From a bacterium (GTDB lineage Bacteria; Patescibacteriota; Microgenomatia; UBA1406; GWC2-37-13): 34,861 nucleotides of DNA. The DNA is taken from positions 1 to 34,861 of the forward strand of contig JAKAHA010000010.1 in NCBI GenBank assembly GCA_021825445.1, read 5' to 3'. Both the position numbers and the translations under genes were made by a program. Under the pieces are notes generated by a model, which saw nothing but the letters and a program-made list of their open reading frames with translations, had not been told where the DNA came from and searched no databases. Of the stretch, positions 1-7,399 are shown piece by piece (positions within the stretch are counted from its first letter, which is position 1; the number at the start of each line of letters is the position of its first letter).

Positions 1-105
1 GAAAGGGTAATTTGCCACATTAGCCACTTGTTTTTTGAGTAGAGCATTAAAAAGAGTACTTTTTCCAACATTTGGCAATCCGACGATACCGATTGACAGC
101 TTCAT
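1..105 (-). CDS. ychF: Ribosome-binding ATPase YchF, N-terminal fragment
   Basis: Partial gene running off the left edge; only the first 35 codons are present. The translation starts with an Obg-like G1/P-loop, GLPNVGKST at residues 9-17, and ends in ANYPF, the pattern expected of YchF/OLA1 (family knowledge: usual motif ANYPFCTI). YchF is a universal cytosolic ATPase/GTPase that binds ribosomes and acts in translation and stress responses. The start is the ATG at 105, where the family normally begins. It is divergent from the XRE regulator at 230. A different Obg-family GTPase is possible, but NYPF right after the P-loop helix is typical of YchF. Confidence 0.85.
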   Translation of the reverse strand, partial: MKLSIGIVGLPNVGKSTLFNALLKKQVANVANYPF

Positions 106-175
106 AGATGAATATTATAACATACACCTATATCGTCAAAAAAATACTTTCCTAACAATCCGAAATACTACTTTT

Positions 176-219
176 GTAGGTTATAAACCATTGACAGGTA
201 ATTTTAATTTATATATTCT
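176..219 (+). promoter_or_regulatory. Promoter and operator-like dyad of first XRE gene
   Basis: A near-palindrome GTAGGTTATAAACCA (176-190) abuts a consensus promoter, TTGACA at 191-196, 17-nt spacer, TATTCT at 214-219. The -10 box ends 10 nt before the ATG at 230, so the transcript has almost no leader. A perfect version of the dyad (GTAGGTTATAACCTAC) occurs at 1272-1287 before the paralogous XRE gene, so this is probably the regulators' shared operator (inference). Confidence 0.6.
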
Positions 220-229
220 CTACACCAGC

Positions 230-451
230 ATGCGTGAAAATTTTTTCTACCATAATTTAGGAAAAATAATCATTCGTCTGCGAGAAAAAAAGAGGCTGAC
301 GCAAGAACAGCTTTGCCTTCTTTGTGATATTGATCGTTCATATTTTTCACGAATTGAAAAAGGACTGGCAAATCCATCAATCAGAACCCTTTATAAACTA
401 AGTCGAGTCCTAAGAATAAAAATATATGATTTATTCAAAAGAGCCACCTAG
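230..451 (+). CDS. XRE-family helix-turn-helix regulator (copy A)
   Basis: A 73-residue protein that is essentially one Cro/C1 (XRE) helix-turn-helix domain: LTQEQLCLLCDIDRSYFSRI forms the HTH around residues 23-42, followed by the family signature EKGLANPSIRTL. I chose the ATG at 230, not an upstream in-frame codon, because the promoter box ends at 219 and because the paralogue at 1322 aligns from the same point with the same length. It is about 40% identical by eye to that paralogue. A dyad shared by both promoters suggests auto- and cross-regulation. Its stop codon overlaps the first base of REP copy 1. A stand-alone XRE repressor of this size could regulate the adjacent RayT transposase, but that is inference. 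Confidence 0.85.
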   Translation: MRENFFYHNLGKIIIRLREKKRLTQEQLCLLCDIDRSYFSRIEKGLANPSIRTLYKLSRVLRIKIYDLFKRAT

Positions 452-489
452 CCACCCTTGTACTAACCTCCGAGGTTAGTACAGCTTGG
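451..489 (+). repeat. REP palindrome, copy 1 (5' flank of RayT)
   Basis: Starts GCCACCCTTGTACTAACCTC. Positions 459-470 and 472-483 are perfect 12-nt inverted arms around a single C at 471. The distal half is degenerate (ACAGCTTGG). It lies between XRE copy A and rayT. Related copies are at 1158-1198 and 28756-28796. Confidence 0.85.
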
Positions 490-496
490 AAAAAAT

Positions 497-1141
497 ATGA
501 AAAGAACAAATAGATTTATTGAGGGCGAAATTTATCACGTATTCAATAAAAGCATCTCTAAATATGGTATTTTTAATGATCTTGATAATGGTCAGAGGTT
601 TTTAAATACTTTTCAGCACTATAATAGTCGATTATCTTTGAAAAGCTACTCTGATTTTAATAAAAGAAAGAAATTTAATTATGGAAATATTATAAATCCA
701 ATAGAAAATAGTTATTGTAAAGTTTTAACTTATTGTATTATGCCGGACCACTACCATTTTTTACTTAAAATATTAAAAAGCGATTCACTTTCAAAATTAA
801 TTAGTGACATTGAGAATAGCTATACTCGTTTTTTTAATATTAAATTTGAACGTCGGGGTCCTTTATGGCAAAATTGTTTTAAAGTTGTTAAAATTCGGTT
901 TGATGATCAGTTATTACGTGTGAGCAGATATATTCATCTTAATCCGATTGTAAAACGTTTGGTAGATAGGCCAGAAGACTGGATTTTTTCATCATATAAG
1001 GATTTTGTAACAAATAAAAATGTTTTAAAAAATATTAAGGAATTAAAAGTACAAAAAATCATAGAGTATAAGGAATTTGTTGAAAATATCGATAATTATT
1101 CAAAAGATTTAACAAATATCAAAAAATTAATGTTAGAATAA
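497..1141 (+). CDS. rayT: REP-associated tyrosine transposase (RayT, Y1/HUH)
   Basis: 214-residue IS200/IS605-type Y1 transposase of the TnpA-REP (RayT) class. The HUH metal motif is HYH at residues 85-87 in the signature YCIMPDHYHFLL. A likely nucleophile is Tyr109 in ENSYTRFF. The typical RayT C-terminal stretches RRGPLWQ and SRYIHLNP are present. Family members nick single-stranded DNA at structured REP palindromes and are domesticated single-copy genes rather than free IS elements. The gene is flanked on both sides by palindromes of the expected type (451-489 and 1158-1198), and a third copy lies 27 kb away. It sits between two paralogous XRE genes. The A-rich GGAAAAA before the ATG is a weak ribosome site. 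No disruption is seen. Confidence 0.92.
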   Translation: MKRTNRFIEGEIYHVFNKSISKYGIFNDLDNGQRFLNTFQHYNSRLSLKSYSDFNKRKKFNYGNIINPIENSYCKVLTYCIMPDHYHFLLKILKSDSLSKLISDIENSYTRFFNIKFERRGPLWQNCFKVVKIRFDDQLLRVSRYIHLNPIVKRLVDRPEDWIFSSYKDFVTNKNVLKNIKELKVQKIIEYKEFVENIDNYSKDLTNIKKLMLE

Positions 1142-1157
1142 TTTATAGCTTGTTACA

Positions 1158-1198
1158 GCCACCCTTGTACTAACCTCGGAGGTTAGTACAAGGGTGGC
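1158..1198 (+). repeat. REP palindrome, copy 2 (3' flank of RayT), perfect
   Basis: Perfect inverted repeat with 20-nt arms: GCCACCCTTGTACTAACCTC at 1158-1177, a single G at 1178, and the exact reverse complement at 1179-1198. It begins 16 nt after the rayT stop. It may also act as a hairpin ending rayT transcripts, though no T-run follows directly. Confidence 0.9.
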
Positions 1199-1233
1199 GA
1201 AAGGGGAGTATTTTTATAATGTGGTATATCGAG

Positions 1234-1287
1234 ATAATTGTTTTGTCATGACGATCTAAAACAATTATTTTGTAGGTTATAACCTAC
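1234..1287 (+). promoter_or_regulatory. Double dyad upstream of second XRE gene
   Basis: Two separate dyads. ATAATTGTTTT (1234-1244) is repeated inverted as AAAACAATTAT (1258-1268), giving 11-bp arms around a 13-nt loop. It is followed directly by the perfect palindrome GTAGGTTATAACCTAC (1272-1287). The second matches the imperfect dyad at 176-190. These are likely binding sites for the XRE proteins. Confidence 0.55.
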
Positions 1288-1321
1288 TGAATTTAAACTG
1301 ATGTTCAAATATTATTACCCA

Positions 1322-1543
1322 ATGGCCAGAGGCAATTTCTACTATAAAAGATTGGGTGAAAAAATCATTATTTACCGAAAAAAACTTAAACTTTCACAAC
1401 AACAAGTTGCAACTCTTTCTGATGTTGATCGTAGTTACTTGGCTGAAGTTGAGGAGGGGAAGGCAAATCCTTCAATTAAATTTCTTCATCGCATTTCAAA
1501 AACTCTGAAGGTGAAAGTAGGGAATTTGATAAAAGAGCTGTAG
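1322..1543 (+). CDS. XRE-family helix-turn-helix regulator (copy B)
   Basis: A 73-residue single-domain XRE regulator, paralogue of the protein at 230-451. The HTH is LSQQQVATLSDVDRSYLAEV, followed by EEGKANPSIKFL. An in-frame ATG at 1301 would add seven residues. I prefer 1322 because it aligns exactly with copy A in length and N-terminus (MARGNFYY against MRENFFYH). The distance from the palindromic operator to this ATG (about 42 nt from its centre) is also similar to copy A (about 47 nt). It is followed at 1561 by a TrmH-like methyltransferase, possibly co-transcribed. The RayT/REP module lies between the two copies, so it either inserted between duplicated genes or the three form one functional module. 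Confidence 0.85.
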   Translation: MARGNFYYKRLGEKIIIYRKKLKLSQQQVATLSDVDRSYLAEVEEGKANPSIKFLHRISKTLKVKVGNLIKEL

Positions 1544-1560
1544 ATTTGTATAATTCTCGC

Positions 1561-2112
1561 ATGAAACTCAATGCTAAAGAGATGCGGGATGTCGATGAGA
1601 CGGATAATATTATTGCCCAAAAAATCAAAAACCTCAAACGTCGCAAAATGTATTTTATCTTGGAAAATATTTATGATACTTATAACATTGGAGGATTGTT
1701 TCGCTTGGCCGATGCACTAGCTATTGAAAAAATATATATCTGCGGCGAATCGGAAATTCCACCTAATCCAAAGATAAAAAAAGCCTCGATTGGGACTTAT
1801 AAAGTTGTGCCGTGGGAATACAAAAAATCTGCAAGGGAAGCGATCGTAGAACTACGAACTACGAACTACGAACTACAACCTAAAATAATTGCAGTTGAAC
1901 AGGCAAAAAACTCTATTTCTTATTCAAAGGCTGATTATTCAACCCCAGTTGCGCTCATTCTTGGAAATGAAACTTATGGAGTGACGGAGAAGACTTTAAA
2001 ATTAGCAGACCAAATAGTTGAGATTCCGATGTGGGGAATAAACAAGTCACTTAACGTCATTGTCTCTGCAGCGATTGTAAGTTATTGGGCGGTCAATAGC
2101 TCGTTCAAATAA
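1561..2112 (+). CDS. SpoU/TrmH-family RNA 2'-O-methyltransferase
   Basis: 183 residues with the three SPOUT (trefoil-knot SAM methyltransferase) motifs in order: motif 1 NIYDTYNIGGLFRLADAL, motif 2 LILGNETYGV and motif 3 IPMWGINKSLNVIVSAAI. Proteins of this family methylate a ribose in tRNA or rRNA; the exact substrate cannot be read from sequence. The start is the ATG at 1561; an upstream TTG at 1546 is in frame but less likely. The gene follows XRE copy B by 17 nt. Oddity: a four-unit tandem heptamer (GAACTAC) at 1849-1876 encodes RTTNYEL between motifs 1 and 2, a repeat-derived in-frame insertion like the one in copA. Confidence 0.9.
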   Translation: MKLNAKEMRDVDETDNIIAQKIKNLKRRKMYFILENIYDTYNIGGLFRLADALAIEKIYICGESEIPPNPKIKKASIGTYKVVPWEYKKSAREAIVELRTTNYELQPKIIAVEQAKNSISYSKADYSTPVALILGNETYGVTEKTLKLADQIVEIPMWGINKSLNVIVSAAIVSYWAVNSSFK

Positions 2113-2150
2113 GTCTTCATACCGTTTTTAATTTTATATAGGGTTTTTAT

Positions 2151-2238
2151 GTCATCCCCGTGAAGACGGGGATCCAGTCTATAATTACTTCTTTTAAATG
2201 GTATATTTAGTCTGGATTTCCGCCTCCGCGGAAATGAC
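2151..2238. repeat. Palindromic repeat family A, copy 1
   Basis: 88-bp element made of two hairpins: GTCATCCCCGTGAAGACGGG with GATCCAGTC, then an AT spacer, then TAGTCTGGATTTCCGC with GCGGAAATGAC. It starts GTCAT and ends ATGAC, so the ends are also inverted. Other copies are at 9706-9793, 25936-26022, 28005-28080 and 33594-33620. Confidence 0.9.
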
Positions 2239-2261
2239 AATGCTCAAAAATAAAATACCCC

Positions 2262-2290
2262 TTGACAAACTAAAAAATATCCTTTAATGT
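2262..2290 (+). promoter_or_regulatory. Promoter of putative small RNA
   Basis: TTGACA at 2262-2267, 17-nt spacer, TAATGT at 2285-2290. No ORF follows; the next feature downstream is a series of hairpins ending in a T-run at 2511. Confidence 0.55.
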
Positions 2291-2296
2291 TTAATT

Positions 2297-2516
2297 ATAG
2301 GATTAATTTTAATTATAAGTTTTGATTAAAGACTGATCAAACTTTAATCATAAAATAATCGAAAAAAACTATGAATACTTATCGACTAATAGTTTTTGAA
2401 GATTCAAACTTGTCTGAAAGTTTGTGGTCTGGATAAATCAATTTCAGCGCAAGTAAGTTGAAAACTTATACGCCGCCGAGTCCAAAGAAATTTTCCGAGG
2501 GCCCGGCGCGTTTTTT
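2297..2516 (+). ncRNA. Putative structured non-coding RNA, unassigned family
   Basis: A roughly 220-nt transcript is predicted between a good promoter and a GC-rich terminator (2471-2510, followed by six T). The interval has no supportable ORF but has a chain of local hairpins: GATTAAAG/CTTTAATC, AAAAACTAT/ATAGTTTTT, CAAACTT/AAGTTTG and GTAAGTT/AACTTAT. The region between the TrmH and MFS genes (2113-2588) otherwise contains only repeat family A and a short CCCGC/GCGGG hairpin at 2530-2542. I do not recognise it as tmRNA, SRP RNA, RNase P RNA or 6S RNA. Existence as a transcript is inferred. Confidence 0.4.
2471..2516 (+). terminator. Rho-independent terminator of the small RNA
   Basis: CGCCG (2471-2475) pairs with CGGCG (2504-2508), with additional GC pairing possible inside, and is followed by TTTTTT at 2511-2516. 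It is by far the most GC-rich stretch of the interval. Confidence 0.6.
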
Positions 2517-2588
2517 GTAGAAACAGTTTCCCGCTTCGCGGGTGGAATAACAGTGAGCGAATAGTTCTAAAAAAGGCTTGAAGGAAGA

Positions 2589-3779
2589 TTAGGAAAGTTT
2601 GACATAATCCCTTACCAGCTTTATTGAGAGGGGCACAACTGTCATCAATGTCAATACGCCAAGTAGAGTATACATTGTTCTCATTCCGCCAAAATTGGCA
2701 ATAATCGGACCAGAAATTGTAATTATGACCACATATATGATACCAATGAACATACTTAAGGCCGAAAGGGCCGTTGCTCGGTAACGGGAATCATACTCTT
2801 CATTGGTGTATTTATTAAGAAAAATAAATCTAGCAGTTGCTGAAATCATCGAAAATGCTACAAAAGGGATGCCTATTACACCATAAAGAAAGCGTCCAGG
2901 CAAAAATGCAATAAGCATCATGATAGGAAAGAACATGAAGGAATTTTTTTTAGTAAATATTTTTTCATTTTTAACGATCAGATTGATTATTAATATGTTT
3001 ATTAGTCTTAACGAACCGTCGATCACACCTCGCATTTGATTGGAAAAACCCAAATCGACCAACATATACGAATTAAAAAACATTGCACACGTCCAGGTAA
3101 TTCCACCAACGGCAATGTAATACCAAGACACAAGTGATGAATGAGGATTTTTAAAAAGCTCGCGAACTCCAAGATTAATCTGATTAATGTAATTTTTCAA
3201 TGTAAATTTAACCGTATCAATTAGTGGCTCAAAATAAAAAAAGCTCAAAATTGTATTTATAAATTGAAAAAAACCACAAATTGTAAAGGGCAACCAAGGA
3301 GCAACTGTATAAAGAAAGCCCCCCGACACTGTACCTATTATTAGTCCTATTTGAAAATATATATTTTGTCTAACAAGAATTTTTGCATAATTTTTTTCAA
3401 ATTTATCTTGTTTTAAAGAATCATAAACTAAGGCGTCAGTTGAGCCTGAAAGTAGAGAATCCCCAATACCCCCTAAAAAATATGCAAATAAGAAATGATA
3501 AAAATTCTGCGAGAAAAAAAGTAATAAAAAATAAAAGGAGTTAATAAAAAAACCAAGGATAATTGTTAATCTTTTACCTAATATATCGGCAAGGGCTCCA
3601 GTTGGTAGCTCGGTCACAAGCTGGATAAAATAACGAAAAGCAAAAAGAAAAGATACTTGAGGAATTGTGACTTTTCCTTGGAGGTAAATAATGATTATGG
3701 GGATAATAAAAACCATTGAATCAAAAAACGAAGTGAGATAATAAACCGCAATATTTCGAGGTGAAATTTTCTTTTGCAT
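2589..3779 (-). CDS. Major facilitator superfamily transporter
   Basis: 396-residue integral membrane protein with about twelve hydrophobic segments. The loop 2-3 motif GALADILGKRLTII near residues 61-74 corresponds to MFS motif A (G-x-L-a-D-x-x-G-r-k). Length and topology fit MFS secondary transporters, which move small solutes across the cytoplasmic membrane; the substrate cannot be inferred. The start is the ATG at 3779, supported by a -10 box 6 nt upstream. The gene is followed by the non-coding RNA region on the opposite strand. The upstream neighbour on the same strand (3805) ends 25 nt away, so this gene probably has its own promoter inside that gap. Confidence 0.85.
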   Translation of the reverse strand: MQKKISPRNIAVYYLTSFFDSMVFIIPIIIIYLQGKVTIPQVSFLFAFRYFIQLVTELPTGALADILGKRLTIILGFFINSFYFLLLFFSQNFYHFLFAYFLGGIGDSLLSGSTDALVYDSLKQDKFEKNYAKILVRQNIYFQIGLIIGTVSGGFLYTVAPWLPFTICGFFQFINTILSFFYFEPLIDTVKFTLKNYINQINLGVRELFKNPHSSLVSWYYIAVGGITWTCAMFFNSYMLVDLGFSNQMRGVIDGSLRLINILIINLIVKNEKIFTKKNSFMFFPIMMLIAFLPGRFLYGVIGIPFVAFSMISATARFIFLNKYTNEEYDSRYRATALSALSMFIGIIYVVIITISGPIIANFGGMRTMYTLLGVLTLMTVVPLSIKLVRDYVKLS

Positions 3780-3785
3780 TTGAAA

Positions 3786-3791
3786 ATTATA
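3786..3791 (-). promoter_or_regulatory. Extended -10 promoter of MFS gene
   Basis: On the minus strand TGATATAAT gives an extended -10 (TGn-TATAAT), which ends 6 nt before the ATG. No convincing -35. The transcript would be leaderless or nearly so. Confidence 0.5.
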
Positions 3792-3804
3792 TCACTATCT
3801 CAAA

Positions 3805-4110
3805 TCAAGATTTTGAAGTTAAATGAGCATATGCGTAATCGTAACCTTTGGACGCTGCAACTGTCGTATAAGCTGCTCTTTGTGCTAAAGATAGTGAAGG
3901 TGATAATGGGAATAAAGATGCAGTTAATACGACGTCAGCTATATCAGACAATATAGCAATTCCCAAAGCACGTCTGCTTTTACTTGAGCCACTTACACCT
4001 GCTTCTTTAATAGCTATTGATGTGCTGGTAGTCAGAGGGGCAAATAACCATCCTATAGACAGAAGCCCTATTTTTAGAAGTTCTTTATTTTGTTTTGTGA
4101 TTTCCGCCAT
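3805..4110 (-). CDS. Small membrane protein, function unknown
   Basis: 101 residues. A hydrophobic segment around 13-33 (LLKIGLLSIGWLFAPL) and a second around 48-75 suggest two membrane-spanning helices. Between them is a polar SGSSKSRRA loop. I do not recognise the family. It lies between the MFS and CinA-like genes on the same strand. No Shine-Dalgarno sequence is seen before the ATG at 4110. The coding call rests on an uninterrupted frame and plausible composition. Confidence 0.6.
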   Translation of the reverse strand: MAEITKQNKELLKIGLLSIGWLFAPLTTSTSIAIKEAGVSGSSKSRRALGIAILSDIADVVLTASLFPLSPSLSLAQRAAYTTVAASKGYDYAYAHLTSKS

Positions 4111-4230
4111 TTACGATTACCATGATAACGAAAGTATCATAAGAAAGCAAGATGTTTGCGGAATTGGTAATCCAGTTATTGGGTGAAAGGAAAAAGGGGA
4201 AACTGCAGGAGGTTGAGATTTATATATCCT

Positions 4231-5436
4231 TTAATTTTTTTCACTTAGAATTTTTAATAAATATCTATAAACGATTATTGTTGACATTTCTTTCATTTCA
4301 AGTCTATTTCTTACAGGTATGCGAATAGATTTTGCATGTGCTCTTTTATCTTTTGCCAAAACAGCAAAATATATTGATCCCTTACTTTGTTTTATTGTAT
4401 CTTTATTTCTATTATCTTTATTTTCAAGTAATCCAGTAAAGCCTATTTGTACTTGAGTTTCAGGTTTTTTAGGATCTAATCCAATTACTGTTCTAGCCAA
4501 TTCATATGCAGCAAATTCACTATATACTGCAGCTTGAGTTAAGGTATCTTCAGGAACACCAGCTTCTCGTTTAACGTCTTCATTGTATAAAACATTAGAT
4601 CTTCCTATTACGTCGGCTCCACCTTCAATATCTGTTAATGCATCAACTAATCGACCTCCCGTTGCAGATTCTGCTGAGGCTAATTTATATTTTTTTGCTT
4701 TAAGCTTTTTTATTATTTGTTTCATTAGATCATTACGATAATCCAAAAAATGTTTTTGGGTATGTCTTGGCTGAAATGGAAAATCTGATGGATAACCAAG
4801 TTCTTTTAATAAGAATAATAAAGCTTTATGGGTCACAAATTGCTTTTTTAATGAATTTAAAGTGGCTCCCTCGATCCATTTAGGATTTCTTTGTATTTCT
4901 GAATCAAAATCGTCTATTCCAATAGTTAAAACAGTAGGCATATTAGCACTATCATTTCTCAGTCTTTTTTTTGTCATTATCGATACGTGGACGTCTGAAC
5001 CTTTTTCTAATATATTTCCAGTTGTGACTAGTGTAACTTCTTCGGGTCTATCGTAATTCATTCTTGCTGCAGCAGTTGAAGAGGCTATTGCTGAATTCTC
5101 TTTATGAGCCCGAAAAGTACCAACAAAAAGACCTGGCATGGCAGCTTCAACAGCTTCAGGGTTAACGGTAATTAGTGAATGGGCAAATACAGATGTAACT
5201 CCTCGATTATTTGTAATAGCGTCAGTGATTTTTCCTGAAGTAGCTAATCCTTCCCATAAGTTAATTTTTATACCACATTGAGTCAATGCTTGAATTAAGT
5301 TGCTTGCAAGTACATCTATGGAGCCATTACAAATAAAATGCTCTTTATTTGCCAGTAGCTTTTCTAAAACATGTTCTGTCCTGTCAAATGGTGAATGACT
5401 AATAGTTCTACCATTATTTATCTTTTTTTCTGCCAT
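4231..5436 (-). CDS. Tandem CinA-C (PncC-like) protein, first domain degenerate
   Basis: 401 residues carrying two consecutive CinA C-terminal domains. The second (about 237-400) has the expected signature KYKLASAESATGGRLVDALT followed by GVPEDTL, AVYSEFAAYELA and IGFTG. This is the NMN deamidase (PncC) fold, which converts nicotinamide mononucleotide to nicotinate mononucleotide in pyridine nucleotide recycling. The first (about 40-160) keeps the frame of the fold (LASNLIQALTQCGIKI, then EGLATSGKITDAIT, then VTLVTTG) but lacks the active-site SATGG, so it is probably non-catalytic. The N-terminal molybdopterin-binding domain of full CinA is absent. A TTGAAT-17-TATAAG promoter is visible upstream. 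It lies near nadC, nadA and nadB, which supports an NAD-related role (inference). Confidence 0.75.
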   Translation of the reverse strand: MAEKKINNGRTISHSPFDRTEHVLEKLLANKEHFICNGSIDVLASNLIQALTQCGIKINLWEGLATSGKITDAITNNRGVTSVFAHSLITVNPEAVEAAMPGLFVGTFRAHKENSAIASSTAAARMNYDRPEEVTLVTTGNILEKGSDVHVSIMTKKRLRNDSANMPTVLTIGIDDFDSEIQRNPKWIEGATLNSLKKQFVTHKALLFLLKELGYPSDFPFQPRHTQKHFLDYRNDLMKQIIKKLKAKKYKLASAESATGGRLVDALTDIEGGADVIGRSNVLYNEDVKREAGVPEDTLTQAAVYSEFAAYELARTVIGLDPKKPETQVQIGFTGLLENKDNRNKDTIKQSKGSIYFAVLAKDKRAHAKSIRIPVRNRLEMKEMSTIIVYRYLLKILSEKN

Positions 5437-5533
5437 ATTATTAAAGCTTTTAATCCTATAATATAAGATGTACTTATACCAAATTTTATAAAAATATTCA
5501 AGTAAAGATATTGATGGATAAGCCTAAATTAAA

Positions 5534-6289
5534 TTATTGAATAAACTTTATTAGCAGAATAATCGTAATAATTATTGATAAGATTTTGATGAATTTGTTG
5601 CCGAATTTTATGCCATAATGGGTGCCGATTTCGGAGCCAATAAACATACCAAAAAATAAGGGTAGACAGATTGCGAAATTAACCTGCCTGTTAATTAAAA
5701 AAATTATTGTTGCCCCAAGTGACTGAACTAATCCGGGGATTTTCCTTGTACCGGTACTTTCAAGAAAACTTTGGTTAAAAATAAAGATCAACCCGTAAGT
5801 ATAAAAAGTGGCAACTCCTGCTCCAAGAAATCCTGAATAGGCTCCAAGTACCGTCGCCAAAATTGCTCCAAAAACATAAGCGGGTTTACTTATTTTTTTA
5901 GAAATATCCAATAAAACCCCCTTTTTTGGCTTGATAAATAAGGAAAGTAGAGAAGCAAGAAGCGCCATAACAAGAATAGTTTTAATATAGATTGGTGGAG
6001 TATTGATAACCAAGGATGATCCAAATATTGAGCCAATAAAAGCAAAGATAGCCAAATATAAACCAAGTTTATAATTTATAAAATTTTTTTTATGCAATTG
6101 ATGAAATCCTCCCAAATTTATGCCAAAACTGGCAAAAGTATTGGCGGCTATCGTCATCGGGAGTGAGATACCAAGAGACGCAATAATTGGAATGTTGATA
6201 AAGGCAGCACCACCAACAAGAGTGCCAAACATGCTGGAAAATAGACCAGTGAAAAATAAAATTATTATATGTAATAAGGAAGGGTCCAT
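5534..6289 (-). CDS. TauE/SafE-family membrane transporter
   Basis: 251 residues, about eight hydrophobic helices, two inverted halves with the characteristic small-residue turns FGTLVGGAAFINIPI (about residues 21-35) and LGAYSGFLGAGVATF (about 143-157). Members export sulfite, sulfonates or other organic anions across the cytoplasmic membrane; the substrate here is unknown. It is 51 nt downstream of nadC on the same strand, so it may be co-transcribed with the NAD genes. An unrelated TauE-like domain occurs in the copper locus at 26026. Confidence 0.85.
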   Translation of the reverse strand: MDPSLLHIIILFFTGLFSSMFGTLVGGAAFINIPIIASLGISLPMTIAANTFASFGINLGGFHQLHKKNFINYKLGLYLAIFAFIGSIFGSSLVINTPPIYIKTILVMALLASLLSLFIKPKKGVLLDISKKISKPAYVFGAILATVLGAYSGFLGAGVATFYTYGLIFIFNQSFLESTGTRKIPGLVQSLGATIIFLINRQVNFAICLPLFFGMFIGSEIGTHYGIKFGNKFIKILSIIITIILLIKFIQ

Positions 6290-6321
6290 AAAAATATGAG
6301 TATAGCAGAAAAGTAAATTAA

Positions 6322-6344
6322 GGAGCGATGAATCGCTCCACTAC
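6322..6344. repeat. Palindromic repeat family B, partial copy
   Basis: GGAGCGATGAATCGCTCC followed by ACTAC; half of a two-hairpin element also found at 8343-8401 and 20419-20488. It supplies the TAG stop codon of nadC (minus strand, 6341-6343). Confidence 0.8.
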
Positions 6345-7279
6345 ATAAAACTTAAAGATATATCTAGGGCTTTGGAAGAATGAGTTAGGGCGCCAAGGGA
6401 GATGACGTCCGCTCCGACTCGATCATAGTCACAAATATTATTTTCGTTAATCCCACCTGAGAGTTCAAAGACAATTTTCGAATTTGTTTTTTGCTTCCTA
6501 ATTATTTGAATTGTCTTTAAAGCGTCTTGAGGCTTAAAGTTATCAAGCATTATTATCAGTGGGACAGAAATATTTATTTTAAAATAATAATTTGCCAACG
6601 AAATTGCTTCTTTCTCCGTCTCAATCTCAATTTCAAACGGTTTTTTGACTTGAGATTTTTTAATAAAATCCAAAATATATTTTTGACTTTCCGCCCTTTT
6701 TACTCCAAATTTATTAGCCCATAGTTCGATATGGTTATCTTTGATAAGAATTTCATCAGAAAGAGATAGTCGGTGGGTAAGACCGCCACCGACCGATACG
6801 GCTTTTTTATCAAATAAGCCCCATAAAGTCTTTCGAGTTGAAGCAATATTTGTTTTTAAATTATTTACTATGATTATGGAATTTGTGAAAGTTGCAATGC
6901 CAGACATTCTCTGTAAAATATTTAAAATCGTCCTTTCATATTTTAAAATTTCCAGTGGGTCACCGGTGAGTTGCATCAATAAATCTTTATTATTTATTTT
7001 TGTTCCATCCTTGATATTTTGTTTAACTTTCAAATGAGTTTTTTTGTTAATTAGAAAAACCACTTCTTCAATTCCGGCAACGATCCCAGATTGTTTGGAA
7101 ACAATATTTGCTGTTACATTTTTATATTTCCCGGAAATTATTTTTGAAGTGATATCGTTTTCGACGAGATCGTTTTTGACTTGAAAATCGAAAAGATCGA
7201 GACAGGTTTGAGAGTAGACTTTGTTTTTGATGTTAAGAAGAGAAGACTTGTTGAAGTATTGATTAACTATACTGTTCAT
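6341..7279 (-). CDS. nadC: Nicotinate-nucleotide diphosphorylase (carboxylating)
   Basis: 312 residues. NadC (quinolinate phosphoribosyltransferase) joins quinolinate to PRPP, releasing CO2, to give nicotinate mononucleotide. The catalytic and substrate-binding core is intact: ASTRKTLWGL, then GGGLTHRLSLSDEILIKDNH, a close match to the family consensus. The C-terminal barrel motifs IMLDNF and FELSGGI follow. It is longer than the usual 270-290 residues, mostly at the N-terminus. It is the downstream partner of nadA on the minus strand, separated by a copy of repeat family C whose end abuts this start codon. Its stop codon lies in repeat family B. Confidence 0.95.
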   Translation of the reverse strand: MNSIVNQYFNKSSLLNIKNKVYSQTCLDLFDFQVKNDLVENDITSKIISGKYKNVTANIVSKQSGIVAGIEEVVFLINKKTHLKVKQNIKDGTKINNKDLLMQLTGDPLEILKYERTILNILQRMSGIATFTNSIIIVNNLKTNIASTRKTLWGLFDKKAVSVGGGLTHRLSLSDEILIKDNHIELWANKFGVKRAESQKYILDFIKKSQVKKPFEIEIETEKEAISLANYYFKINISVPLIIMLDNFKPQDALKTIQIIRKQKTNSKIVFELSGGINENNICDYDRVGADVISLGALTHSSKALDISLSFM

Positions 7280-7280
7280 A

Positions 7281-7399
7281 TAATTTCTAATTACTAATTA
7301 TTCTAATTGATCTAAATAATTTCCAATTTTTAAATCCCAATTGGTAATTGTAGTTTTGGCATTTTTTAGAAATTAGGCTAATTAGGTCAATTAGAAATT
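7281..7399 (-). repeat. Repeat family C, copy 1 (5' of nadC)
   Basis: AT-rich inverted repeat. Read on the minus strand it begins AATTTCTAATTGACCTAATT, has a middle section with TTGGGATTT, and ends GATCAATTAGAATAATTAG and TAATTAGAAATT just before the nadC ATG. The far end overlaps the last codons of nadA, giving its C-terminal ISN and stop. Sister copies at 21779-21889 and 30563-30670 also abut start codons in this orientation. Confidence 0.85.

Noticed and set aside
35-229. N-terminal extension of the first XRE protein
   Set aside because: It overlaps the divergent ychF start and crosses the promoter; the paralogue starts where the internal ATG at 230 does.
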